A stretch of 64,000 nucleotides of DNA from Stigmatella ashevillena (GTDB taxonomy: Bacteria > Myxococcota > Myxococcia > Myxococcales > Myxococcaceae). A model generated the notes under the pieces. It saw nothing but the letters and a program-made list of their open reading frames with translations. It did not search any database and had not been told where the DNA came from. The DNA lies in the NCBI RefSeq assembly GCF_028368975.1, contig NZ_JAQNDM010000002.1, forward strand, positions 8,860,425 to 8,924,424, written 5' to 3'. Of the stretch, positions 42,052-49,580 are shown piece by piece (position 1 is the first letter of the stretch; each line of letters begins with the position of its first letter). Position numbers and translations under genes: made by a program.

Positions 42052-43494
42052 TTGGAGAAGGTCCTCAACTACATCGGTGGGGAGCTGGTTCCACCCACCT
42101 CTCAGCAGTGGCTCGACAAACCCGAGCCCGCGACGGCCGAGCTGTATGCCCACGTGCCCGACTCGGATGAGACCGACGTCCAGCGCGCCGTCGAGGCGGC
42201 CACGAACGCCTTTCCTGCCTGGGCGGCCATGCCCGCCTCCGAGCGGGCCCGGCTGTTGCGCCGAGTGGCCGACACGGTTCGCGCGCGCCTGGAGGCATTC
42301 GCCCGCGCCGAGTCCATTGATACCGGCAAGCCCTTGTCGGTGGCCTCCAGCGTGGACATTCCGCGCAGCATCCTCAACCTCGAGTTCTTCGCGGACGCGG
42401 TGACGCAGTTCTCCAGCGAGGCCCACGCCACCGACGCTCTGGCGCTCAACTACACCCTGCGCTCGCCGCTGGGCGTGGTGGGGTGCATTTCTCCCTGGAA
42501 CCTGCCGCTCTACCTGTTCACCTGGAAGATTGCCCCCGCGCTCGCCATGGGCAATTGCGTGGTGGCCAAGCCCTCCGAGGTGACGCCGATGACCGCCTTC
42601 CTCCTGGCGCAGGTGTGCCGGGAGGTGGGGCTGCCGCCGGGAGTGCTCAACATCGTGCACGGGCTGGGGGCCAAGGTGGGCGCCGCCCTGAGCCGCCATC
42701 CGGACATCGCCGCGCTCTCCTTCACGGGGAGCACGCGCACGGGAGCCGAGATTGCCCGGACCGCGGCGCCCCTCTTCAAGAAGCTCTCGCTAGAGATGGG
42801 GGGAAAGAACCCCAATGTCATCTTTGCGGACTGCGACTTCGACGAGGCGCTGGCCACCACGGTCCGTTCGTCCTTCGCCAACCAGGGGCAGATCTGCCTC
42901 TGCGGCCCCCGCATCTTCGTGCAGGCCCCCCTCTACGAGCGCTTCAAGGCGGCGCTGGTGGAGCGCACCCGGGCCCTGAAGGTGGGTGACCCCCTGGAGC
43001 CGGGCACGGACCAGGGCGCGCTCGTCTCCCAGCAGCACTTCGAGAAGGTGATGGGCTACATCGATCTGGCTGTCCAGGAGGGAGGTCGGCTCCTCACGGG
43101 AGGCCGGCGGGCGAAGCTGGACGGGCGGTGCCGCAATGGGTGGTTCGTGGAGCCCACGCTCGTGGAAGGGCTGGGGCCGGAGTGCCGCACCAACCAGGAG
43201 GAGATCTTCGGGCCAGTGGCCACGCTCACGCCGTTCGAGCGGGAGGAGGAGGTGCTCGCATGGGCCAACTCCACCCGCTACGGGCTGGCGGCGAGCGTGT
43301 GGACGAAGGACTTGAGCCGGGCACACCGCTTCGCCGCGAAGCTTCACAGCGGCATCGTCTGGGTGAACTGCTGGATGCTGAGGGATCTGCGGACGCCCTT
43401 TGGCGGGGTGAAGGACTCCGGGGTAGGGCGAGAGGGAGGCCACGAGGTGCTGCGCTTCTTCACCGAGCCGAAGAACGTGTGCGTGAAGCTATGA
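42052..43494 (+). CDS. nbaE: 2-aminomuconate-semialdehyde dehydrogenase
   Basis: 480 residues from a TTG start preceded by a perfect AGGAGG 8 nt upstream, which beats the longer open frame. Aldehyde dehydrogenase motifs: SFTGSTRTGAEIA, catalytic Glu in LEMGGKNPNVIF, catalytic Cys in NQGQICLCGPRIF. The family branch (HMSALDH/AMSDH) plus context supports oxidation of 2-aminomuconate semialdehyde to 2-aminomuconate with NAD+. First of a translationally coupled set: its stop overlaps the next start (ATGA). Confidence 0.9.
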   Translation: MEKVLNYIGGELVPPTSQQWLDKPEPATAELYAHVPDSDETDVQRAVEAATNAFPAWAAMPASERARLLRRVADTVRARLEAFARAESIDTGKPLSVASSVDIPRSILNLEFFADAVTQFSSEAHATDALALNYTLRSPLGVVGCISPWNLPLYLFTWKIAPALAMGNCVVAKPSEVTPMTAFLLAQVCREVGLPPGVLNIVHGLGAKVGAALSRHPDIAALSFTGSTRTGAEIARTAAPLFKKLSLEMGGKNPNVIFADCDFDEALATTVRSSFANQGQICLCGPRIFVQAPLYERFKAALVERTRALKVGDPLEPGTDQGALVSQQHFEKVMGYIDLAVQEGGRLLTGGRRAKLDGRCRNGWFVEPTLVEGLGPECRTNQEEIFGPVATLTPFEREEEVLAWANSTRYGLAASVWTKDLSRAHRFAAKLHSGIVWVNCWMLRDLRTPFGGVKDSGVGREGGHEVLRFFTEPKNVCVKL

Positions 43495-43916
43495 GCCAGG
43501 ACGACCGAATCGAATCGAAGCGGGCCCCGGAGCCGGTGGGCCACTATCCTCACGCGCGGCGGGTGGGAAACCTCCTGTTCCTGTCCGGGGTGGGGCCTCG
43601 CGAGCGGGGCAGCAAGAAGATCCCCGGCGTGGAGCTGGACGGGCAGGGCAACATCGTCTCCTACGACATCGAGACGCAGTGCCACTCGGTGTTCCGCAAC
43701 GTGCGCTACATCCTGGAAGAGGCGGGCTCTTCCTGGGACCGGCTGGTGGACGTCACGGTGTACCTCACCAACATGAAGGCGGACTTTCCCACCTACAACC
43801 GGCTGTGGGCGGAGTACTTCCAGGACAACCCGCCCTGCCGCACCACGCTGGAGATCAGCCGGCTGCCCACGCCGATCGCCATCGAACTCAAGTGCATTGC
43901 CACCCTGGGGGACTGA
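43491..43916 (+). CDS. nbaF: 2-aminomuconate deaminase (RidA superfamily)
   Basis: 141 residues from ATG 43491, overlapping the upstream TGA. RidA fold: PVGHYPHARRVGNLLFLSG start, ETQCHSVFRNVRYILEEAGS, and the late TTLEISRLPTPIAIELKC with the conserved active-site region. In the 3-hydroxyanthranilate pathway, such proteins deaminate 2-aminomuconate to 4-oxalocrotonate. The context decides against a general enamine deaminase. Confidence 0.88.
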   Translation: MSQDDRIESKRAPEPVGHYPHARRVGNLLFLSGVGPRERGSKKIPGVELDGQGNIVSYDIETQCHSVFRNVRYILEEAGSSWDRLVDVTVYLTNMKADFPTYNRLWAEYFQDNPPCRTTLEISRLPTPIAIELKCIATLGD

Positions 43917-43919
43917 GCC

Positions 43920-44441
43920 ATGGGACGCCTGCAACCCATCAACTTCAAGAAGTGGATCGACGAGCACCGCCACCTGCTCAAGCCGCCCGTGGGCAACCAG
44001 CTGGTCTGGGCGGACCGGGAGTTCATCGTGATGGTGGTGGGGGGGCCCAACGCGCGCACCGACTTCCACATCAACGAGGGCGAGGAGTTCTTCTACCAAG
44101 TGGAGGGGAACATCAACCTGCGGATCATGGAGGACGGCAAGCCCCAGGACATTCCCATCCACGAAGGGGAGATTTTCCTGCTGCCTCCCAAGGTGCCGCA
44201 CTCTCCACAGCGGCCCGCGGGGACGGTGGGCTTGGTGATGGAGCGGCGGCGGCGGCCCGAGGAGTTGGACGGCTTCGCCTGGTTCTGCCCCCGGTGTGAC
44301 GGCAAGCTGTACGAGGAGACGCTGCACGTCACCAACCTCGTCACCCAGTTGCCCCCGGTGTTCGACCGCTTCTTCGGGACGCCTGAGAACTGCACGTGCA
44401 AGCAGTGTGGTTTTCAGATCACCCGGAGCGGGGGCAAGTGA
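43920..44441 (+). CDS. nbaC: 3-hydroxyanthranilate 3,4-dioxygenase
   Basis: 173 residues, the bacterial length. Cupin core with the Fe(II) ligands in NARTDFHINEGEEFFYQVEG (His, Glu) and a later His (PHSPQRPAG). The C-terminal rubredoxin-like site (CPRC, then CTCKQC) is typical of bacterial HAO. It opens 3-hydroxyanthranilate to 2-amino-3-carboxymuconate semialdehyde. The stop overlaps the GTG of the next gene. Confidence 0.96.
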   Translation: MGRLQPINFKKWIDEHRHLLKPPVGNQLVWADREFIVMVVGGPNARTDFHINEGEEFFYQVEGNINLRIMEDGKPQDIPIHEGEIFLLPPKVPHSPQRPAGTVGLVMERRRRPEELDGFAWFCPRCDGKLYEETLHVTNLVTQLPPVFDRFFGTPENCTCKQCGFQITRSGGK

Positions 44442-45454
44442 AGATCGACATCCACACCCACCTGCTGCCGGCGGAGCTGCCCCGCTTCGCCGAGCGCTAT
44501 GGCTACGGGGGCTTCATCACCCTGGAGCACCACCAGCCGTGCCGTGCCCGGATGCTGCGGGATGATGGAAAGTTCTTTCGTGAAATCGAAAGCAACTGCT
44601 GGGACCCGGAGCGCCGCCTGACGGAGTGCGATGCCGTGGGCGTCACCGTGCAGGTGCTCTCCACGGTGCCGGTGATGTTCAGCTATTGGGCCAAGCCGGA
44701 GCACGGGGTGGATCTGTCCCGCTTCCTCAATGATCACCTGGCCTCGGTGGTGCGGACGAACCCGCGCCGCTTCGCGGGGCTGGGCACCGTTCCTCTGCAA
44801 GATGTGAAGCAGGCGGTGCGGGAGCTGGAACGCTGCGTGCGCGAGCTGGGGCTCGCGGGCGTGCAGATTGGCTCCCATGTGAATGGCACCAACCTGGGAG
44901 ACGCTTCGCTCTTTCCCTTCTTCGAGGCGGCGGCGGAGTTGGGAGCGGCGGTGTTCGTCCACCCGTGGGACATGCTGGGCGGGGCGAGGCTGGAGAAGTA
45001 CTGGCTGCCGTGGCTCGTGGGGATGCCCGCCGAGGTGGCGATTGCCCTCTCCACGCTCATCTTCTCGGGAACGCTGGAGCGGCTGCCGAAGCTGCGGCTG
45101 GCCTTTGCCCACGGAGGAGGGTCCTTCCCGGGGACATTCGGGCGCCTCCAGCATGGCTTCGATGCACGGCCGGACTTGGTGGCGGTGGACAATCCCGTGC
45201 CGCCCCGGGCGTATCTGGGACGCTTCTGGGTGGACTCCCTGGTGCACGACGCGGAGATGCTGCGCCTCATCCTCCGGCTGCTGGGGCCGGAGAAGGTGGC
45301 ACTCGGCAGCGATTACCCGTTCCCTCTGGGAGAGGAACGTCCCGGCGCGCTGCTCGAGTCCCTGACAGAGCTGGATGCCGCGACCCGCGAACGGGTGCTG
45401 TGGCGCAACGCCCTCGAATGGCTGGGGCGCTCCCGCGAGGAGTTTGGGTCATGA
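44438..45454 (+). CDS. nbaD: 2-amino-3-carboxymuconate-6-semialdehyde decarboxylase (ACMSD)
   Basis: 338 residues from a GTG overlapping the previous stop. Amidohydrolase fold: DIHTHLLP (HxH metal site), VHPWDMLGGARLEKYW, HGGGSFPGTFGRLQHGFD and SDYPFPLGEERPG supply His and Asp ligands to zinc. It decarboxylates the product of the dioxygenase, diverting it from quinolinate to aminomuconate. It overlaps kynU by 4 bp. Confidence 0.95.
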   Translation: MKIDIHTHLLPAELPRFAERYGYGGFITLEHHQPCRARMLRDDGKFFREIESNCWDPERRLTECDAVGVTVQVLSTVPVMFSYWAKPEHGVDLSRFLNDHLASVVRTNPRRFAGLGTVPLQDVKQAVRELERCVRELGLAGVQIGSHVNGTNLGDASLFPFFEAAAELGAAVFVHPWDMLGGARLEKYWLPWLVGMPAEVAIALSTLIFSGTLERLPKLRLAFAHGGGSFPGTFGRLQHGFDARPDLVAVDNPVPPRAYLGRFWVDSLVHDAEMLRLILRLLGPEKVALGSDYPFPLGEERPGALLESLTELDAATRERVLWRNALEWLGRSREEFGS

Positions 45455-46734
45455 CGGAGGCTTCGATGCGTTTCGAGGAGGGGGAGGGGTTTGCGCGGAG
45501 AATGGACGCGGAAGATCCGCTGCGCTCCTTCCGGGAGGAGTTCCTCTTTCCCCAGAGCGCCCAGGGCGAGCCGCTGGTCTACCTCGCGGGCAACTCCCTG
45601 GGGCTACAGCCTCGCCGGGCGCAGCAGTACGTCCAGGAGGAAATGGAGGACTGGGCGCGGCTGGGCGTGGAGGGCCACTTCCATGCCCGGCGTCCCTGGC
45701 TGCCGTACCACGAGAACCTGACGGGGCAGACGGCCCGCCTGCTGGGGGCGTTGCCGCTCGAAGTCGTGGTGATGAATACCCTCTCGGTGAACCTCCACCT
45801 GATGATGGTGTCGTTCTACCGGCCGACCCGCGAGCGCTTCAAGATCCTCATCGAGGCAGGGGCGTTCCCCTCGGACCAGTACGCGGTGGCTTCGCAGGCG
45901 CGCTTTCACGGCTTTGATCCGAAGGAGGCCGTGCTGAAGCTGGAGCCGCGTGCGGGTGAGGACACGCTGCGCACCGAGGACATCCTCGAGACGCTGGAGC
46001 GGCACGGTTCTGAAATCGCCCTGGTCCTGCTCGGCAACGTGAACTACCTCACGGGGCAGGCGTTCGACATGAAGGCCCTCACCCAGGCCGCGCACGCTCA
46101 TGGCAGCCGGGTCGGGTTCGATTTGGCGCATGGCGCGGGCAACCTGCGGCTCTCGCTGCATGACGATGGGCCCGACTTCGCCGTGTGGTGCTCGTACAAA
46201 TACCTCAACGGAGGGCCCGGCGCGCTGGGCGGCGTCTTCATCCACGAGCGGCATGCCCGGGCGGAGGGGCTGCCGCGCTTCGAGGGTTGGTGGGGCAACG
46301 ACAAGGCCAGCCGGTTCCAGATGGGGCCCGACTTCGTCCCGCTGCCGGGAGCAGAAGGATGGCAGCTCTCCAATCCGCCCATCTTCCAGCTCGCGGCCCT
46401 GCGGGCCTCGATGGAGCTGTTCGACCGGGCCACCATGCCGAGCCTGCGCGGCAAAGGCGACCTGCTCACCGGCTATCTGGAGTTCCTGCTCGACAAGCTC
46501 CCCCCGGGCTTCGTGCGCATCACCACCCCCCGGGATGTGAAGGCGAGAGGCTCACAGCTCTCGTTGCGCTTCTCGAAGGACCCACGGCGCTTGCTGACCC
46601 GGCTCTCCGAAGCAGGCATCTGCTGTGACTTCCGGGCACCCGACATCATCCGTGCCGCGCCCGCGCCGCTGTACAACTCCTTTCAGGATGTCTACCGCTT
46701 CGTGAGGGTCCTCGAAAGCCATGCACGAGATTGA
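45451..46734 (+). CDS. kynU: Kynureninase
   Basis: 427 residues from ATG 45451. Full-length PLP enzyme: YLAGNSLGLQPRRAQQYVQE, DLAHGAGNLRLSL (Asp to pyridine nitrogen), and the Schiff-base lysine in WCSYKYLNGGPGALGG. It cleaves kynurenine or 3-hydroxykynurenine to (3-hydroxy)anthranilate and alanine. It overlaps kmo by 14 bp, so the two are co-translated. Confidence 0.97.
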   Translation: MTEASMRFEEGEGFARRMDAEDPLRSFREEFLFPQSAQGEPLVYLAGNSLGLQPRRAQQYVQEEMEDWARLGVEGHFHARRPWLPYHENLTGQTARLLGALPLEVVVMNTLSVNLHLMMVSFYRPTRERFKILIEAGAFPSDQYAVASQARFHGFDPKEAVLKLEPRAGEDTLRTEDILETLERHGSEIALVLLGNVNYLTGQAFDMKALTQAAHAHGSRVGFDLAHGAGNLRLSLHDDGPDFAVWCSYKYLNGGPGALGGVFIHERHARAEGLPRFEGWWGNDKASRFQMGPDFVPLPGAEGWQLSNPPIFQLAALRASMELFDRATMPSLRGKGDLLTGYLEFLLDKLPPGFVRITTPRDVKARGSQLSLRFSKDPRRLLTRLSEAGICCDFRAPDIIRAAPAPLYNSFQDVYRFVRVLESHARD

Positions 46735-48118
46735 CCAGACGCAGACCGTGACATTGGCTGGAGCGGGGTTGGTGGGTTCGCTGCTGGCCATGTTTCTGGC
46801 CCGGCGCGGGTTCCAGGTGGAGGTGCTGGAACGGCGTGCGGACATGCGGCGGGAGGGGGGCTCCGCAGGACGCTCCATCAACCTCGCCATCTCCACGCGG
46901 GGGTTGCATGCACTTCGGCAGGTGGGGCTGGAACAGGAGGCGCTGCAGCACGCCATTCCCATGCGGGGCCGGATGATCCACTCCGTATCCGGTGAGCTGA
47001 GCCTACAGCCCTATGGAAAGGACGACTCTCAGCACATCAACAGCATCTCCCGGGCGTGGCTCAACAAGTGCCTGATGACCCACGCGGAAGAAACGGGCCG
47101 GGTGGGTATTCGCTTCAAGCAGCGCATTCAGGAGGTGGATGTCGATACGGGGGCGCTCACGGTGCTGGATGAGCCGAGCGGGGTGACTCACGAAGCGCGG
47201 ACCTCTGTGCTTTTCGGAACGGATGGCTCGGGCTCGGCGGTGCGGCAGTCGATGATGCGGCTTCCGGGATACACCTCGACCCAAGCGCCGCTGAGCCATG
47301 GCTACAAGGAACTCACCATTCCTGCGGGGCCGGGCGGCGCGTTCCAAATGGAGAAGAACGCGCTGCACATCTGGCCTCGGGGCTCCTACATGCTCATCGC
47401 GTTGCCGAACGAGGACGGCAGCTTCACCTGCACGCTCTTCCTTCCCTTCGAAGGGCCGGTGAGCTTCGCGTCGCTGGATTCCCCCGGAAAGGTCCTCGCC
47501 TTCTTCGAGGAGCAATTCCCGGACTCCGTTCCCCTCCTGCCTGAACTCACGCACGATTTCTTCCACAACCCCACGGGGACGATGGTCACCGTGAAAGGGA
47601 TGCCTTGGTATGTGGGAGGCCGTGCGCTGGTGTTGGGAGACGCAGCGCACGCCATCGTGCCGTTCTTCGGGCAGGGGATGAACTGCGGCTTCGAGGACTG
47701 CGTGGTGCTCGATGGGTGCCTGGAGCGCCACCGGACGTGGGAGGAGGCCTTCGCCGAGTTCTTCCACCTGCGCAAAACGAACGCGGATGCCATCGCGGAC
47801 ATGGCGGTGGAGAACTTCACCGAAATGAGCAGCAGCACCGCGAGCGCGCGGTTCCTGCTGGAGAAGCAGGTGGAGAAGGCGCTGCTCAATGCGTTTCCAG
47901 GACAATTCTTGAGCCGCTACTCGCTGGTGAGCTTCAGCCGAGTGCCCTACCGCATGGCCTATGAGGCGGGCACCCGGGCGGGTGGCATCGTGTCTGAGCT
48001 GTCCGAGGGCTTGTCACGCGCGGAGGACGTGAACCTCGAACGCGCCGCCCAGCTCATCCAGGAGCGGTTGGTGCCATTCATGAAGGAGCACGCGGATGGA
48101 TTTCGGACTGAAGGATAG
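46721..48118 (+). CDS. kmo: Kynurenine 3-monooxygenase
   Basis: 465 residues. Group A flavoprotein hydroxylase: N-terminal VTLAGAGLVGSLLAMFLARR with VEVLERR, the KMO-typical GGSAGRSINLAISTRG, and the GD motif VLGDAAHAIVPFFGQGMNCG. The C-terminus (about 390-465) lacks a clear TM anchor, unlike the eukaryotic enzyme. It hydroxylates kynurenine with NADPH and O2 to 3-hydroxykynurenine, the substrate for the upstream kynU. No tryptophan 2,3-dioxygenase or formamidase gene is seen here. Confidence 0.96.
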   Translation: MHEIDQTQTVTLAGAGLVGSLLAMFLARRGFQVEVLERRADMRREGGSAGRSINLAISTRGLHALRQVGLEQEALQHAIPMRGRMIHSVSGELSLQPYGKDDSQHINSISRAWLNKCLMTHAEETGRVGIRFKQRIQEVDVDTGALTVLDEPSGVTHEARTSVLFGTDGSGSAVRQSMMRLPGYTSTQAPLSHGYKELTIPAGPGGAFQMEKNALHIWPRGSYMLIALPNEDGSFTCTLFLPFEGPVSFASLDSPGKVLAFFEEQFPDSVPLLPELTHDFFHNPTGTMVTVKGMPWYVGGRALVLGDAAHAIVPFFGQGMNCGFEDCVVLDGCLERHRTWEEAFAEFFHLRKTNADAIADMAVENFTEMSSSTASARFLLEKQVEKALLNAFPGQFLSRYSLVSFSRVPYRMAYEAGTRAGGIVSELSEGLSRAEDVNLERAAQLIQERLVPFMKEHADGFRTEG

Positions 48119-48833
48119 GCGGGCGCTGGTGCTGGGCGCCTCTGGCGGGCTGGGGTTTGCCATCGCCTCGACGCTGGTGAAAGAGGGGGCGAAGGTAGCC
48201 ATCTGCTCGCGCAGCGAGGAGCGGATTCGTGCCGCGGCCTCGAGCATGGGGGCGGTGCAGGGAATCGTGGCGGACCTCACTGCGCCGGGGAGCACCCGGT
48301 CGGTCGTGGAAAAAGCCATCGCGGTGCTGGGCGGGGTGGACATCCTGGTCATCAACACGGGAGGCCCTCCGAAAGGCGGCATCCTGGAGGTCTCCGACGC
48401 CCAGTGGCAGGAGGGCTTCCAGAGCCTGTGGATGGGAGCGGTGGAGGGGATTCGAGCGGCGGTGCCAGGAATGAAGGAGCGGAACTGGGGCCGCATCGTG
48501 CTGGTGACCTCTTCATCCGCGCGAGAGCCCATGTCCGGGTTGACGATCTCCAGCGGTCTGCGGGCGGGCTTGATGGGGCTCACCAAGATCGTCAGCGATG
48601 AGGTGGCAGCTCAGGGCATCACCCTGAACGCGGTGCTCCCGGGCTACCACGCCACGGATCGTCTGAAGCAACTGGGAATTGCCGAGGAGCGTCTCTCGGC
48701 GCAGATTCCGGCGCGGCGGCTGGGCCGCCCCGAAGAACTGGGCGCGTTGGTGGCGTTCCTATCTTCGGATCAGGCGGCATATATCACCGGCCAGTCCATT
48801 GTGGCTGATGGTGGCGCGTCTCGAGGTTTCTAA
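48096..48833 (+). CDS. Short-chain dehydrogenase/reductase lacking the usual YxxxK
   Basis: 245 residues from ATG 48096, overlapping kmo by 23 bp. Rossmann motif LVLGASGGLGFAIASTL and a Ser in VTSSSARE are present, but the catalytic Tyr-x3-Lys segment reads ISSGLRAGLMG, so both residues appear replaced. The C-terminus AYITGQSIVADGGASRGF is standard for FabG-like SDRs. It may act on a pathway intermediate, but the altered site makes chemistry uncertain. The last 180 bp of this gene are also present, about 91% identical, at 56833-57012. Confidence 0.88.
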   Translation: MDFGLKDRRALVLGASGGLGFAIASTLVKEGAKVAICSRSEERIRAAASSMGAVQGIVADLTAPGSTRSVVEKAIAVLGGVDILVINTGGPPKGGILEVSDAQWQEGFQSLWMGAVEGIRAAVPGMKERNWGRIVLVTSSSAREPMSGLTISSGLRAGLMGLTKIVSDEVAAQGITLNAVLPGYHATDRLKQLGIAEERLSAQIPARRLGRPEELGALVAFLSSDQAAYITGQSIVADGGASRGF

Positions 48834-48844
48834 GCCAAATGGCT

Positions 48845-48869
48845 GCTCGCTCGGCAGAGCCGAGCGAGC
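48845..48869 (+). terminator. Hairpin terminator at the end of the kynurenine-type operon
   Basis: Perfect 11-bp stem GCTCGCTCGGC/GCCGAGCGAGC with a 3-nt loop, 11 bp after the SDR stop. No long T run follows, so efficiency is uncertain. Beyond it the base composition drops and mobile-element remnants begin. Confidence 0.7.
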
Positions 48870-48957
48870 CTCAGTTCACCAATGATATTGATTCAGTTAG
48901 GACATGGTCCAAATTAGGTAACACCATTGGTTCCATTTGCGGGCGGTGTTCGCCCTG

Positions 48958-49078
48958 CAGCGGCAGAGGGCGGTCGCATCGCCTACCGAATGAAGCGCCC
49001 ACTGCCAGAGGGCACCTCGCACCTGCTCTTCACCGGCCTGGAGCTTTTACGGCGTGTAGCGTCCCGGGTTCCTCCACC
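48958..49078 (+). pseudogene. IS91-like transposase fragment (left)
   Basis: About 40 codons ([20 protein letters not shown], then FTGLELLRRVASRVPPP) match the region after the HUH/Y2 catalytic part of IS91-type transposases. No start or stop fits and both ends are cut. It overlaps in content with the remnant at 57335-57780 (shared [12 protein letters not shown]). In the 747-bp stretch 48834-49580, apart from the terminator, this fragment and the inverted-repeat element, nothing else is recognised. Confidence 0.8.
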
Positions 49079-49088
49079 ATAAGGCGTT

Positions 49089-49274
49089 TGACGTAAATTA
49101 CTTTGCCAACTTCCTCAGAATGGGAACCACCAGTTGCTCAGGAGCTTTCTTCACTCCAGGTTGAGTCATTTCAATCTTCGGGCGGCAGACTCAAAGCTAG
49201 CGTATATAATTTCAGCACGGCTGACACGAACCATCGGCCACAATACCAACAAGTTGGTAAAGTAATTTACGTCA
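49089..49274. repeat. 186-bp element with 24-bp terminal inverted repeats (MITE-like)
   Basis: The ends are TGACGTAAATTACTTTGCCA plus ACTT (49089-49112) and its inverse at 49251-49274 with one mismatch. The interior (about 138 bp) is AT-richer than the surroundings and has no ORF. The layout fits a non-autonomous inverted-repeat element. No target-site duplication was obvious, and no other copy was seen in this window. Confidence 0.7.
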
Positions 49275-49580
49275 GCCTCCAATTATGGGGGTGCTCGGCC
49301 CCCTACACGGGCCTGGCACACAGCTCGGGCGGCTCCCGTCCGCGGCCTCCTCGGCCCCTCCGCTCCAGCCCTCACCTTCGACCGGCCTCCCATTTTTCTT
49401 ATGCTCTGTGCAGTGCCCTTGTGTCCGGTGGTCTGCTGGGGGAGCACTGCATCTGGGGCCTGCTCACTCCTGATCAACACCCGCTCAGCAAGCCTCCTAT
49501 CGGTTCAGTGAGGTACTCCTCGATCTCTCGCGTCAACAGTGCTGTGCGACCGCAGTTTCACGGATTCAGTATGGGCACTG

